In this document: positions 56,601 through 61,530 of the stretch, one piece after another
Layout of the letters: every line of letters begins with the position of its first letter
How positions within the stretch are numbered: position 1 is the stretch's first letter
Assembly: GCA_039707465.1 (NCBI GenBank)
Contig: CM077643.1
Coordinates: forward strand, 333,704,419 to 333,768,418
Direction: 5' to 3'
From: Rhabdophis nuchalis
Taxonomy: Eukaryota; Chordata; Lepidosauria; Squamata; Natricidae
DNA: 64,000 nucleotides
Program-made: the position numbers and the translations under genes
The notes under the pieces: model-generated
The model's input: only the letters and a program-made list of their open reading frames with translations
Told to the model about the DNA's origin: nothing
The model's database searches: none

Positions 56601-57941
56601 ATTATTAAAGCTATTTCCAATATAATAAAAATATTGCAAATTCTATGTATGTTTTTGAAGATTTCATGTGACCTGATCATATAAAGCTTTTAAAAAAATA
56701 TATATATATAATTCTATCATTTAGGCTGTGTGCCGGACCAATGGATACTATTCTATTCATGTCACCAGTTGGTTTACCTTGTACAAAATAGCGCAGCCTT
56801 TAGTGAAACGAGTCTGTGATGTTGACCGTCTGGCTTGCAGCAAAACCTGTCTAAATTCAGCCGACATTGGATTTGTCATTGATGGATCTAGCAGCGTCGG
56901 CACAGGCAACTTCCGCACCGTTCTGCAATTTGTAGCCAATATTAGCAAAGAGTTTGAGATTTCTGATACAGATACCCGGATCGGAGCTGTGCAGTACACT
57001 TATGAACAAAGGCTGGAATTTGACTTTAACAAGCACAGCACTAAGCAGGAGGTGCTGAACGCTATCAAAAGAATCAACTATTGGAGTGGAGGAACCAGCA
57101 CTGGAGCGGCCATCAACTTCGCCTTTGAGCATCTCTTCAGCAAATCCAAACCCAACAAGCGGAAAATCATGATTTTGATTACAGATGGCAGATCGTACGA
57201 TGATGTCAGGGGACCAGCTTTAGCAGCACACCAAAATGGTAATCGCCTGCTGTTATATTTTTGTTTCAAGAAGGTTTAGCCAGATTTAGGTCTGTTGATC
57301 TGAAGATTAGATCAACGGAAATCCAAGTTAAGATTAAGTTTAGTATTCCCAATTCCCCTCAGACACAATTGACAGACCATTCTTAGATTGTATGAGGACC
57401 AAGTATAATTGAGTTAGGTAGAATTGTTGAAGACTTTGGTCCTTTAGGCCTGGAATATTTTGTGCCGTGTATAGTATGTGCATTGTCGCCTCCTTAAAGA
57501 AACTGCTGGCATAATAGCTGGACAATCATAGGAGTGTCCTTTCACTGTTTTCTCAATTAGCGGGAAATTCAGCATGTGTTCCTGTGTACTTGAAAACCAT
57601 TTTTTTAAAAATTAATTGGGACCTGCATTACTCCTTTTGAACAGGCACAGGTTTTTTCTTTTTTCATATCCTATCTGGATTATTATGAAGATGTATATGA
57701 ATGCAGCATCCATAAAAAAAGCATTGATCCGTTATGATCTATTTCCCCCCCCCCCCTTGCAGGTGTAATAGCCTACTCAATAGGCATCGCATGGGCTGCC
57801 CAAGATGAACTGGAAGCTGTGGCAACTGACCCTGATAAGGAGCATTCATTCTTTGTCGATGAATTTGACAGACTGTATAGATTTGTTTCAAAGATCGTTC
57901 AGAATATTTGTACAGAATTTAATTCACAGCCACGGAACTGA
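26569..57941 (+). CDS. VIT: Vitrin (LCCL and two vWA domains), 15 coding exons
   Basis: Secreted extracellular-matrix glycoprotein of the cochlin/vitrin family. Vitrin is known from vitreous and neural tissue matrix, where vWA domains bind matrix partners. The spliced model joins 26569-26602, 26909-26974, 34096-34252, 35872-36005, 41161-41235, 45562-45777, 46227-46280, 46775-46813, 47701-47748, 50743-50805, 51127-51274, 52738-52841, 53980-54206, 56725-57238 and 57763-57941. The total is 2058 nt, or 685 residues, close to the human protein (678 as I recall). Residues 1-20 are a signal peptide; about 36-130 is LCCL; 131-295 is a Thr/Ser/Ala-rich linker; about 298-465 is vWA1 with MIDAS DGSWS (306-310); about 500-680 is vWA2 with MIDAS DGSSS (508-512). 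It ends NICTEFNSQPRN. Two vWA domains plus LCCL also fit cochlin, but the long multi-exon linker and C-terminus indicate vitrin. All junctions keep frame; one uses a GC donor. The mobile elements in its introns do not disrupt exons. Confidence 0.93.
26909..26974 (+). CDS. VIT: VIT exon 3: signal peptide end and basic spacer
   Basis: Acceptor TTGCCTCAG, donor GTAAGT. Encodes VLLLIGVYATKETTKRNRKS, completing a hydrophobic signal core with likely cleavage after VYA, followed by a Lys/Arg-rich spacer. 66 nt, phase 1 to 1. The next intron (7.1 kb) contains the gypsy element. Confidence 0.88.
27402..27600. mobile_element. Degraded non-autonomous DNA element related to 54455-54832
   Basis: Shares words ACAATTGGGACCAGAATCTTGG, CACTAAGTGATTCA, GTTGTTAAGCAAATGCTG and ATTAAGTGAATCACATGG with that family. 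The left end resembles CAGGTAATCTTCAAC; the right end is lost. Confidence 0.45.
28241..28322 (-). mobile_element. L2-type LINE 3' end scrap inserted in the 5' LTR
   Basis: The complement reads GCCGCCCTGGGTCCTAACAA, then GGCGGGGTATAAATTTAATA and AAATAAAT repeats, like other L2-type 3' ends in the window. TTAT is present on both sides (28237-28240 and 28319-28322), a likely short target duplication. Confidence 0.7.
28416..28453 (+). promoter_or_regulatory. TATA box in the loop of a perfect palindrome (5' LTR)
   Basis: CTCTCTGACAGCTCC (28416-28430) and GGAGCTGTCAGAGAG (28439-28453) are perfect 15-bp reverse complements. The 8-base loop is ATATAAAA, the presumed LTR TATA box. An ATTGG (inverted CCAAT) lies 5' at about 28406. 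The same structure is at 33127-33164 in the 3' LTR. Confidence 0.8.
28563..28580 (+). promoter_or_regulatory. Putative primer binding site of the gypsy element
   Basis: TGGCGACGAAGGACTGGG begins one base after the 5' LTR end. It starts TGG, as expected for pairing with a tRNA CCA end. The tRNA is not assigned. Confidence 0.6.
28674..32984 (+). CDS. Gag-Pol polyprotein of Ty3/gypsy retrotransposon
   Basis: Single uninterrupted frame of 1436 residues from ATG 28674 (GACATGG, good initiation context) to TAA 32982-32984. The frame stays open upstream but has no earlier ATG. Gag occupies about residues 1-270 and ends with zinc knuckles: a variant CX2CX3HX4C and a canonical CX2CX4HX4C (CRRCDRRGHIARAC, about 251-264). 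Aspartic protease has DSG near 341-343. Reverse transcriptase has YFDD near 622-625. RNase H has the AADAS and TDHKPL motifs. Integrase follows, with an HHCC zinc region (CQAC near 1022-1025), then D (IDFAG, 1053), D (SDNGPQF, 1107) and E (about 1143) in D,D-35-E spacing. The order RT-RH-IN defines Ty3/gypsy. Gag and Pol are fused without a frameshift, and there is no env. Intact catalytic residues suggest it could still be functional; that is inference. Confidence 0.95.
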   Translation: MATLPPFATYDPSAESWEAFLARFDCFLLTDVSGDITPARRLGLFLGCGGRTVFAVARNIAAPAAVQDLDWGVLQTRLKAHFAPAPSKISRRCAYRQCRQLPTQSVTDFMQSLRAAALLCEFPGPFLDESLLEQFVAGLRDIKLRRRLLARSDITLEQAIEDARAAELADATSDLFPGQPAQQLPSPRACLVDELAPLDPMDDSSAYDSVARLQASGRGNARQGASRKGAACAGCGGAHARSVCPYKDTICRRCDRRGHIARACRAILSRQADQGPRRPAEATPPPAPAYGRRPPNRRPGQDAACYATSDFRETFPIAADDRRRISTSLTLEGRPLSMEVDSGSSRSLISWGQLRALCPYLSPGDLSSPDAMLRDYQGNPIAVMGLHRVRVAYGRFSGALPILVVERPLPALIGLDWFDALGLSIQRVHRVPAASAVEAVLAEFKDIFDGSLGSYRGTPVSLNLDPQVAPIRLKARRLPFALKPRVDAELDRLVAQGVLEPVDQAKWETPIVVPIKPDGSIRICADYKSTINRGLQANPYPVPVVQHLLHSLGQGRIFAKLDMAQAYQQLPVDDDAADAQTIVTHRGAFRCRRLQFGVSVAPGIFQSLMERLLHGLPGVVPYFDDVLIAAASLSDLAEVLRKVLHIFRGAGLKLKLSKCRFAVPRVEFLGFVVDAQGIHPAPAKVEAIRKAPVPSSKTELQAFLGLVNFYAPFIPHKASLAEPLHRLLDRSAVWLWGSCEAHAFAAVKELLTSRAVLVQYSASQPLTLAADASPFGLGAVLSHVLPDGSEAPIAFYSRTLTPAERNYSQIDKEALAVVSGIKRFHEYLYGRSFTVFTDHKPLLGLLAGDRPNPPILSPRMTRWTEFLAAYEYALLYRPGKHLGHADALSRCPLPQADQEPVPALSVLSVAYAGLPLTSSDVAARTRSDPVLSRVSTWVLRGWPSAAVAAEFRPFKARQLELSLHSGCLLWGDRVILPQPLRRQVLEALHANHPGIARMKALARSYVWWPRMDEEVAAFVGTCQACQSTRPAPPAAPSRSWDAPKSPWARIHIDFAGPFHGRTFLVVVDAYSRWAEVVLMASTTAESTVHALRRLFSTHGLPDTLVSDNGPQFHSSTFQEFLASLGIRHAPTAPYHPAANGRAERAVRSAKEALGRMAGGDWQARVDAYLLGQHSTPCPASGKSPAELLMGRRLRTELDRLHPLYNEVQPCNLGVPPPRLFTSGEEVYARNFAGDPRWVPATIDALTGPCSYRVRRPDGSEWRRHVDQLRRRHPAPDDPNPQPTSTDPATDIPLFDLSQPAEPRPAAGSNCPAGPSPGLTTMEQPCLGGPWDASYQHQSTRPPARPKSQGLPGPAYSSPLRRGLDCVLKPIATPPRPVLPFSEASGYSLGRSDVVRDYTPGREEPDRTRPLPPPPEVDLRRSGRSRRSPAYLSEYVC
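33007..33019 (+). promoter_or_regulatory. Polypurine tract
   Basis: GGGGGGAAAGGAG lies directly before the 3' LTR and would prime plus-strand synthesis. Confidence 0.85.
33020..33272 (+). repeat. 3' LTR of the gypsy element (253 bp)
   Basis: TGTTATGTACTG...TTCACAACA. Contains a perfect 15-bp palindrome (33056-33070 / 33080-33094) whose 9-base loop is GATTGGCCA, and a second perfect 15-bp palindrome with TATA in the loop (33127-33164). AATAAA at 33222-33227. It is followed by target duplication GCCAG. Confidence 0.95.
33056..33094 (+). promoter_or_regulatory. Palindrome around a CCAAT-like motif in the 3' LTR
   Basis: CAGCCAGTCGCGTCT and AGACGCGACTGGCTG are perfect complements around GATTGGCCA, which holds ATTGG, an inverted CCAAT box. 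The 5' LTR lost 8 nt of the right arm, so only the 3' copy is intact. A function is inferred from position upstream of TATA. Confidence 0.65.
33278..34095 (+). other. VIT: VIT intron sequence with no recognised feature
   Basis: AT-rich, with only short broken frames. It ends at the exon 4 acceptor. Confidence 0.5.
34096..34252 (+). CDS. VIT: VIT exon 4: LCCL domain, first part
   Basis: Acceptor TCTTCACAG, donor GTCAGC. Encodes VPQIECAIKAAKI, CPFGCQD and YGTDIYASFSSVC, typical LCCL cysteines and the YGTD-Y-S-VC motif. Phase 1 to 2. Confidence 0.95.
34759..35131. mobile_element. hAT MITE (CAGTGGTGGGATTCA family) with 8-bp duplication
   Basis: Starts CAGTGGTGGGATTCAGCC and ends TTTGAATCCCACCACTG. 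Flanked by perfect CCACAGAA duplications (34751-34758, 35132-35139). 373 bp, non-coding, in a VIT intron. Internal words AGAACCGGTTGTTAACTTTC recur in the copy at 53025. Confidence 0.93.
35480..35740. mobile_element. Truncated hAT-like MITE
   Basis: Left end CAGTGATGGGTTCCTACCGG resembles hAT termini, and GGTTCGG and CCGAACC repeats follow. The right terminus is not found and no target duplication can be read. Confidence 0.45.
35872..36005 (+). CDS. VIT: VIT exon 5: LCCL domain, second part
   Basis: Acceptor TTTTTACAG, donor GTAAAT. Encodes GIIDNSGGKVLVQKVAGQSG and SLSLPRWRESF, the end of the LCCL fold. Phase 2 to 1. Confidence 0.95.
36250..36940. mobile_element. TIR element of the TGTTTCCC family, TA-flanked
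   Basis: Left end CCGTGTTTCTCCGAAAATA, right end CCGGGGAAACACAG, inverted relative to each other, with TA on both sides (36248-36249, 36941-36942). The interior is GC-rich and contains an imperfect inverted repeat: 36430-36590 against 36680-36850, sharing TTGGCACATTTGGGATACCC and its complement. No transposase. TA duplication suggests a Tc1/mariner-type enzyme; not proven. Confidence 0.65.
36945..37580 (+). mobile_element. CR1-clade LINE 3' fragment with TTCTTATG tail
   Basis: Encodes VQRRATRMIRGLEHLPYHLR, RLRGDLTEVYKIMHGVDK and LWNSLPEEVVTAVSLDTFK in one open frame (36980-37414), the C-terminus of CR1 pol. A 3' UTR and a terminal TTCTTATG tandem tail follow. It starts directly beside the TIR element at 36250-36940. 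Confidence 0.8.
37593..37724. mobile_element. Fold-back hAT MITE
   Basis: Starts CAGGGGTCTGCAAAGTTGGC, ends CACTTTGCAGACCCCTG, with near-complementary halves meeting at CCAGCTAGCTGG. Flanks GGATAGGG (37585-37592) and GGATAGAG (37725-37732) match 7/8. Confidence 0.9.
37733..39190 (+). other. VIT: AT-rich VIT intron, possible decayed L1
   Basis: No gene. The long T/A-rich segment 37980-38900 has the flavour of the non-coding part of an L1 in reverse orientation, but nothing can be aligned with confidence. Confidence 0.3.
39213..40460 (+). mobile_element. L2-clade LINE, 5' truncated, open pol C-terminal half
   Basis: An open frame of 330 codons (39266-40258) holds RT motifs CGVPQGSVLSPLLFNAYMK and LYADDTQLYIS, then NPTKTEWLWFP, NAAARAIMG, LLRELHWLPVVFRVRFK and AGPALWNDLPPDI. 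The RT catalytic YADD is intact, but the N-terminal endonuclease and palm start are missing. The 3' UTR ends GGTTAATAAATTTCAATTTC with ATTTCA repeats, directly followed by a scrap of the fold-back hAT MITE (40456-40490). Confidence 0.88.
40760..40985 (-). mobile_element. tRNA-derived SINE, reverse orientation
   Basis: The complement matches the SINE at 44400-44605: GTGATTGGAGTGCAGTACTG at the tRNA-like head, then CCCAAATTGTTGGGGGCAAT and AGAGGGCTGTAAAATGG toward the 3' end. Confidence 0.75.
41161..41235 (+). CDS. VIT: VIT exon 6: start of linker; GC donor
   Basis: Acceptor GTTTTTAG. Encodes EGKPKRGVQYPSTLTYSSSE and RTVTK. The exon ends AAAG and the intron begins GCAAGT, the classic GC-AG donor context. 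The only nearby GT, 4 bases later, would end in phase 2 and break the frame with exon 7. Confidence 0.88.
41681..42104. mobile_element. hAT MITE (CAGTGATG family) with 8-bp duplication
   Basis: Starts CAGTGATGTCTAACC and ends GGTTCACCATCACAG. Perfect flanking duplication CCCTATGT (41673-41680, 42105-42112). The interior is rich in CATGCATG and CACACGT-type words. Non-coding, between VIT exons 6 and 7. Confidence 0.88.
42115..43060 (-). mobile_element. Possible decayed non-LTR retrotransposon coding sequence
   Basis: The minus strand has a frame with VSIVVGTLDAIPTHLEHQL and LQETVLLRTTYIIDTLN, resembling the C-terminus of some non-LTR elements (R4/Dong-like from memory). Further broken frames lie at 42112-42402. 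Boundaries and class are uncertain. Confidence 0.35.
43452..43630 (+). mobile_element. tRNA-derived SINE, squamate type
   Basis: Shares CTCAGCTCTAGGAAAGAGGC, AATGGCAAATCACTT and GGCCAGTCACATT with the copy at 7967-8170. Confidence 0.6.
43726..43968. mobile_element. TIR element of the TGTTTCCC family, TA-flanked
   Basis: Left end CCCTGTTTTCCCCAAAATAA, right end TTTTTGGGGAAACACGG, with TA at 43724-43725 and 43969-43970. AATAAG words recur throughout (AAAATAAGACC, AAATAAGGCC). Short non-autonomous copy. Confidence 0.7.
44400..44605 (+). mobile_element. tRNA-derived SINE
   Basis: Clear tRNA-like A box region GGTGGCGCAGTGGTTAGAGT and B box AGTTCAAATC, then CCTTCCAAGGTGGGTAAAAT and AGATTGTTGGGGGCAAT. 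The best-preserved copy of this SINE in the window. Confidence 0.85.
44740..44874. mobile_element. Fold-back hAT MITE, nested, 8-bp duplication
   Basis: Starts CAGGGGTAGGGAACTATGGC, ends CATAGTTCCCTACCCCTG, halves almost fully complementary around CCAGCATGGCTGG. Perfect duplication GCTTAGAT (44732-44739, 44875-44882). Removing it and one duplication restores the left arm of the surrounding inverted repeat. Confidence 0.95.
45562..45777 (+). CDS. VIT: VIT exon 7: threonine-rich linker
   Basis: Acceptor TTAATATAG, donor GTGAGT. 216 nt (72 codons), phase 1 to 1. Encodes a Thr/Ser/Pro-rich, mucin-like stretch with runs such as KTTTTSTTIAPTT, likely O-glycosylated by inference from composition. 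Confidence 0.85.
46227..46280 (+). CDS. VIT: VIT exon 8: alanine-rich linker
   Basis: Acceptor CATTCTTAG, donor GTAAGT. 54 nt (18 codons), phase 1 to 1. Encodes SSNVHPVYSAVAAAAAS from a GCG/GCA run. Confidence 0.8.
46425..46645 (-). mobile_element. tRNA-derived SINE, reverse orientation
   Basis: The complement has GATGGCGCAGTGGTTAGAAT and GAGTTCGATCC (tRNA-like A and B boxes), then GTAAAATGAGAACCCAGATT and GTTGGGGGGAATG. It sits between VIT exons 8 and 9. Confidence 0.85.
46775..46813 (+). CDS. VIT: VIT exon 9: glutamine-rich micro-exon
   Basis: Acceptor CCTATTTTAG, donor GTATGT. 39 nt (13 codons), phase 1 to 1. Encodes QVQAAQGRTQNQ. Confidence 0.75.
47701..47748 (+). CDS. VIT: VIT exon 10: linker micro-exon
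   Basis: Acceptor TCCATAATAG, donor GTACAA (weaker). 48 nt (16 codons), phase 1 to 1. Encodes ATETDAWKSGSSLLDP. Confidence 0.75.
47749..49252 (+). other. VIT: VIT intron, no recognised feature
   Basis: No convincing exon or repeat. The short frames at 48055 and 48649 lack any family motif. Confidence 0.45.
49261..49395. mobile_element. Fold-back hAT MITE, perfect palindrome, 8-bp duplication
   Basis: CAGGGGTCTCCAACCTTTGC ... GCAAAGGTTGGAGACCCCTG, the two halves being perfect complements around CCAGCAAAGCTGG. Perfect duplication TTTTAAGA (49253-49260, 49396-49403). Best representative of the set. Confidence 0.96.
49610..49745 (+). mobile_element. LINE 3' end scrap (L2-like)
   Basis: TATGTTGTACGCCACCCTGA and GGGAGAAGGGCAGCATATAA followed by CAATAAAACC match the 3' UTR style of the other L2 fragments. 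Confidence 0.5.
49920..50400. mobile_element. Non-autonomous DNA element related to 54455, split by a hAT-like MITE (50177-50319)
   Basis: Outer text CTAGCCCTTGACTTGTGATT, GTCATGTGATTGCATT and AATTCACTTAAC recalls the family at 54455-54832. Between about 50177 and 50319 lies a short element with inverted ends: AAGTGGGTTGCCAA against TTGGGAACAACCCATCACTT. Its target duplication cannot be read. Confidence 0.5.
50743..50805 (+). CDS. VIT: VIT exon 11: last linker exon
   Basis: Acceptor CATTCTAG, donor GTATGT. 63 nt (21 codons), phase 1 to 1. Encodes GFSSKEDIVPKPLKPVSQGN, resembling the VPKEEL...LEPVSLGDPN segment of mammalian vitrin. Confidence 0.88.
51127..51274 (+). CDS. VIT: VIT exon 12: vWA1, MIDAS exon
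   Basis: Acceptor TTTTCCTAG, donor GTAATA. Encodes NCKVDLAFLIDGSWSIG and GPLMGIVQYG. DGSWS is the metal-ion-dependent adhesion site motif DxSxS. Phase 1 to 2. Confidence 0.95.
51341..51364. repeat. (CA)n microsatellite
   Basis: Eleven to twelve CA units just downstream of VIT exon 12. Confidence 0.85.
51380..52737 (+). other. VIT: VIT intron, no recognised feature
   Basis: AT-rich with short TAATTATTAA-type repeats at 52410-52510. No exon. Confidence 0.5.
52738..52841 (+). CDS. VIT: VIT exon 13: vWA1, middle
   Basis: Acceptor TTACAATCAG, donor GTAGGT. Encodes DNPSTEFNLKAYANTKDLK and KISQKGGLSNV. Phase 2 to 1. Confidence 0.95.
53025..53371. mobile_element. hAT MITE (same family as 34759) with 8-bp duplication
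   Basis: Starts CAGAAGTGGGATTCAGCC, ends TTTGAATCCCACCACTG. Perfect duplication ATTCTATT (53017-53024, 53372-53379). Lies between VIT exons 13 and 14. Confidence 0.93.
53980..54206 (+). CDS. VIT: VIT exon 14: vWA1, end
   Basis: Acceptor CTCACATAG, donor GTAAGA. Encodes GKALFFVNKNYFEDANGN, then VLVDGWPTDKVEEASRLARE and SGINIFFVTIEGP. Phase 1 to 0. Confidence 0.96.
54455..54832. mobile_element. Non-autonomous TIR element, TA-flanked
   Basis: Left end CAGATAGTCCTTGATTTGCA, right end GTAAGTCAGGAACTATCTG, with TA on both sides (54453-54454, 54833-54834). The interior has GTTAAGTGAATC repeats. Related degraded copies are at 10003, 27402 and 49920. Confidence 0.7.
54840..55900 (+). other. VIT: VIT intron, no recognised feature
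   Basis: Short frames at 55024-55266 and 55535-55735 show no domain and lack phase-compatible splice sites. Confidence 0.45.
55901..56345 (-). mobile_element. tRNA-derived SINE, reverse, split by hAT MITE
   Basis: 55901-56023 (GCACTTAGATTATATACTGC, TACAAATGTTGCTTATTGCC) and 56303-56345 (ATTGCCCCCAAAATCTGGGA) are the two parts of a reverse SINE like 46425-46645. The MITE 56024-56302 lies between them. Confidence 0.65.
56024..56302. mobile_element. hAT MITE nested in a SINE
   Basis: Starts CAGGAGTGAAATTCAGCAGG, ends ATGAATTTCACCACTG. Flanks TTATTGCC (56016-56023) and ATATTGCC (56303-56310) match 7/8. The interior has three tandem-like copies of GCAGTATCCTTCC-type text. Confidence 0.88.
56541..56654 (+). 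repeat. Unnamed 114-bp repeat, copy 1 (VIT intron 14)
   Basis: About 93% identical by eye to 63366-63479 in the same orientation, without indels. Shared blocks include ATGAAACTGAAACCTAAATG and ATTGCAAATTCTATGTATG. Family unknown. Confidence 0.85.
56725..57238 (+). CDS. VIT: VIT exon 15: vWA2, most of domain
   Basis: Acceptor ATCATTTAG, donor GTAATC. 514 nt. Encodes AVCRTNGYYSIHVTSW, a Cys-rich connector CDVDRLACSKTC, then ADIGFVIDGSSSVGTGNF, GAVQYTYEQRLEF, YWSGGTSTGAAINFAFE and ILITDGRSYDDV. DGSSS, GGTST and ITDG form the MIDAS. Phase 0 to 1. Confidence 0.97.
57763..57941 (+). CDS. VIT: VIT exon 16: vWA2 end and stop codon
   Basis: Acceptor is a C-tract then TTGCAG. Encodes VIAYSIGIAWAAQDELEAV and HSFFVDEFDRLYRF, ending NICTEFNSQPRN and TGA (57939-57941), as in mammalian vitrin. 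Confidence 0.96.
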
Positions 57942-59505
57942 TTGCATCCAGCCACAAGGGTTGCATCGCTGAAATTGCATCCGATAAATCAGGCAATGCC
58001 AGATGAGAAATTTTACCTAAATGATAATTTCAGACCTGCTCTCCAAGCATAACCATAGTGGAAGCTGTAGAGTGATGCTTCTTGCACCTCCCCATACTGG
58101 GTTCCAAACTGATCTAACATATTGACCAATAGCCTTTGACTTGTTTAAAATTATCAGTTGGAGTCAATGAATTTAACTTCTCAGTATAACAGGCATGGGA
58201 TATTTCTGAGGACTTCAAAGCCACCTTAATGTTAATGATAGCATTTCTTTCCCAGGGTGGTGGGGAAGGCAAGAAACAGGCTGACATATCACTTTCAAGT
58301 ATTGTAAAATAGTTTGGATTCTAACCTTTAATTACACATGTTGGCAGTCATGTAATGACAAGCAGCAAATAAGACACTGATTAAATATCAGTGTGATAAG
58401 TGCGATGAAAAAAACACGTATCTGTGGCCTGCTAACCACGTACTAGAGGAATAGTTTTCAGCACATTGTATTTTGGCTTTACTTACATTTCATGTGTTTC
58501 AACTGTATACAAGAGCCCAAATTGTGAGTCAGATAGATAAATATAAATAAGTTAATCACTGTTCTCCTTATTACATTCATGAAGACAGGATAGCCAGAAT
58601 TTTCCACTCATTGTCATATAAGTAAGGAGAGCAGCTTGCTGACTAATCTTGACAACTGTTACAAACATGGTACATCCAATCAATCATAAGTCTCCTTGGG
58701 AATAATGTTTTCCTTTAAAAAATAAACCCCCCAGTAAATGACTATTAGCATTTGAATTCTAAAACAAAATAATATTTATAATAGATTTTTCACCCTTAGT
58801 AGACTAAATAGTAGAGGTTGAGCCCTAATAGCGGTTTCCTGTTGCTTATCTAGGATTTCCATACTAAGAAAGAAGTCTACAAAAGTAGCTTGAAAGTGAA
58901 AATACTTTACATATATAGAGTATTTCAGCTGAACCATTCTAATCCATGTTTCTTGACATTGCAAATAGTGAAACATATAAAACTATACTGATTCTGTAGA
59001 CTCATATTTATTTTTTCCTATTTACAAAAACAGACATTAATTGTACTTTTATAAGTATTTCCAAAGTTGTTTTTTTTAAAGATAACTGGCTACTTTCTAG
59101 AACCCCATACAAAGAGGAATTACTGTGCTATGTTAGTTTTGGTGAGAAAAGCAACAATTTCATAAGTGTACAGCGGAGGGTCACTTGAGCACTTCTTAAT
59201 GTTTAATGGTCAGTAATTGTTATGTCAGCTTTCTTAACTTCAATTGTCTTCTGCAATGTTGTTTTAGACTATCATCTTTGATTTGCTTCCCTTAGTGAAG
59301 GCAGGTGCAAAGAATACGTTCAGCTGACTATTGAAGAAACTTTGTACTTTTTATGAATGAAACATGAATTTGTGAACCTCAATTCCATGCCTTCCCCCTA
59401 TGCACTTGTATATCCAAAAGGGAGCAAAGCTCCATCTTCTGTCTTATAATAGCTTTTTGTAAGCTGTGGTACTTTTTCCAATAAAAATTACAAAAATAGT
59501 GTAAC
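57942..59505 (+). other. VIT: VIT 3' UTR with poly(A) signals
   Basis: Unique sequence without recognised repeats follows the stop codon. AATAAA occurs at 59480-59485, followed by a T-rich stretch at 59507-59516, giving the likely cleavage site near 59500. An earlier AATAAA at 58721-58726 could make a shorter transcript. No long open frame. Confidence 0.7.
59480..59485 (+). terminator. VIT: Poly(A) signal AATAAA of VIT
   Basis: Canonical hexamer with a downstream T-rich element within about 30 bases. It is the last good signal before the Helitron at 59863. Confidence 0.6.
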
Positions 59506-60203
59506 TTTTTTTTTCTTAATGAAAAAGCAAACTTCTTAAGGTTTAACATATAAGAAACTTCAGGATTATTCAGAAGAGGCTGTCATATGCATACTCTGCC
59601 TTGTTCATTTTTCCCCAAGAGGAGACAAACAAACAAAAAGCATGTTTCCTTGCATGTTTGAACACAGGCTTCTTATGAAATACACTTATATTGCATGAGA
59701 TTATTAGTCCATGAAGTTTTCAGCATGGAAACCATATGAATTATGCATGCGCTATAAATGAACATTTACTGGCTAATTCTTAAATGTATATCACTATAGT
59801 TGTGATGAATTCTGAATAATCAGAATTATGTCTTAGGCTAACAATCCAAATGTGGGATGAGATCTATATAAATAAAAATGTAAAATAGTTTGTACGAATC
59901 CACTAATCTCAAAAACTACTGGACCTATTTACCTCAAATTTTGACACAATGCTCCCAAGGACTTCTGATAATAGAATACCTACCATTTTGTGCCTAGCAC
60001 ACGTGTGTCATGTGCAAGGTACACACATGTAAAATGTACCCACTGATCATGTTTTCACCTCCCTGTAACTCCTCCCACCTGGCATTTCCAACAGTCATTT
60101 TCTCAAGAACACTGTACGGAGATCTAAAAGGGCCAAGACAAGGCACAGAGGATAGCAAACTCCCAGGTGGCCCATAGAGAGAGAGAGGGAGGGAGAAATA
60201 CAG

Positions 60204-60568
60204 TTTAATAAAAGAGGGACTAGGGGAGACATGATAGCAGCCTTCCAATATCTCAGGGGTTGCCACAAAGAAGAGGAAGTCAAGCTATTCTCCAAAGCAC
60301 TAGAGGGCAGAACAAGAAGCAATGGGTGGAAACTAATCAAGGAGAGAAGCAACTTAGAACTGAGGAGAAATTTCCTGACAGTTAGAACAATTCATCAGTG
60401 GAACTGCTTGCCTCCAGAAGTTGTGAATGCCCCAACACTGGAAGTCTTTAAGAAGATGTTGGATAGCCATTTGTCTGAAATGGTATAGGGCTTCCTGCCT
60501 AGGCAGGGGGTTGGACTAGATGACCTCCAAGGTCCCTTCCAACTCTGTTATTGTATTATTGTATTAGA
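60204..60568 (+). mobile_element. CR1 LINE 3' fragment nested in the Helitron
   Basis: Encodes a C-terminal CR1 pol stretch (MIAAFQYLRGCHKEE, RNFLTVRTIHQWNCLPPEVV) and the standard CR1 3' end with a TTGTATTATTGTATTA tail. The sequence before it (GGGAGAAATACAG) is the minisatellite unit, and the array resumes after it (TAGGTAGG), so CR1 landed inside the array. Confidence 0.88.
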
Positions 60569-61530
60569 GTAGGTAGGTAAATAGGGGGATAGAGAGGGAA
60601 AAACACGGTAGGTAGGTAGGTAGGTAGGTAGGTAGGTAGGTAGAGGGATAGATAGGGAGAAACACAGTAGGTAGGTAGGCAGGTAAATAGGGTGATAGAT
60701 AGAGAGGGAGAAACACAGTAAGTAGGTAGGTAGGTAAGTAGGTAGGTAGGTAGAGGGAGAAAGGAAGAAATATAGTAGGTAGGTAGGTGGATAGATAGGG
60801 AGAAATACAGTAGGTAGGTAGGTAGTTAGGGGAATAGAGAGGGAGAAATACAGTAGGTAGGTAGGTAGATAGGGGGATAGATAGAGAGGGAGAAAGGAAG
60901 AAATACAGTAGGTAGGTAGTAGAGGGATAGACAGGGAGAAATACAGTAGGTAGGGTAGGTAGGTAGGGGGATAGATAGATAGGGAGAAATACAGTAGGTA
61001 GGTAGGTAGGTAGGTAGGTAGGTAGAGGGATATAGAGGGAGAAATACAGTAGATAAGTAGGTAAGTAGAGGAATAGAGAGAGGGAGAAATACAGTAGGTA
61101 GGTAGGTAGAGGGAGAAAGAAAGAAATACAGTAGGTAGGTAGATAGAGGGATAGAGAGAGAGGGAGAAATACAGTAGGTAGATAGGTAGGTAGGTAGAAG
61201 GATAGAGTGAGGGAGAAATACAGTATGTATGTGTGTAGTAGGTATGTATGTAGGTAGGTAGGTAGGTAGAGGGAGAAAGGAAGAAATACAGTAGGTAGGT
61301 AAGTAGAGGGATAGACAGAGAGGGAGAAATACCGTAGGTAGGTAGGTAGGTAGGTAGATAGGTAGAGGAATATATAGAGAGAGGAAGAAATACAGTAGGT
61401 AGGTAAGTAGAGGGATAGACAGAGAGAAAGAAATACCGTAGGTAGGTAGAGGGAGAAAGGAAGAAATACAGTAGGTAGGTAGAGGAATAAATAGAGAGGG
61501 AGAAATACAGTAGGTAGGTAGGTTGGGGGT
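60569..61530. repeat. Compound (AGGT)n / GAGGGATAGAGAGGGAGAAA minisatellite
   Basis: About 20 irregular units, each an AGGT run of variable length followed by a spacer of GAGGGATAGA, GAGGGAGAAA and TACAGT type, roughly 35-65 bp per unit. The 342-codon minus-strand frame of Tyr-Leu-Pro-Thr/Ser repeats is an artefact of this array. Confidence 0.92.

Noticed and set aside
26569..57941. Identity as cochlin (COCH) instead of vitrin
   Set aside because: Domains are the same, but the long Thr/Ala-rich multi-exon linker, the 685-residue length and the C-terminal NICTEFNSQPRN match vitrin better.
60569..61530. Regularly spaced repeats resembling a CRISPR array
   Set aside because: Units vary in length and spacing, spacers are not unique, and the context is a vertebrate Helitron minisatellite.
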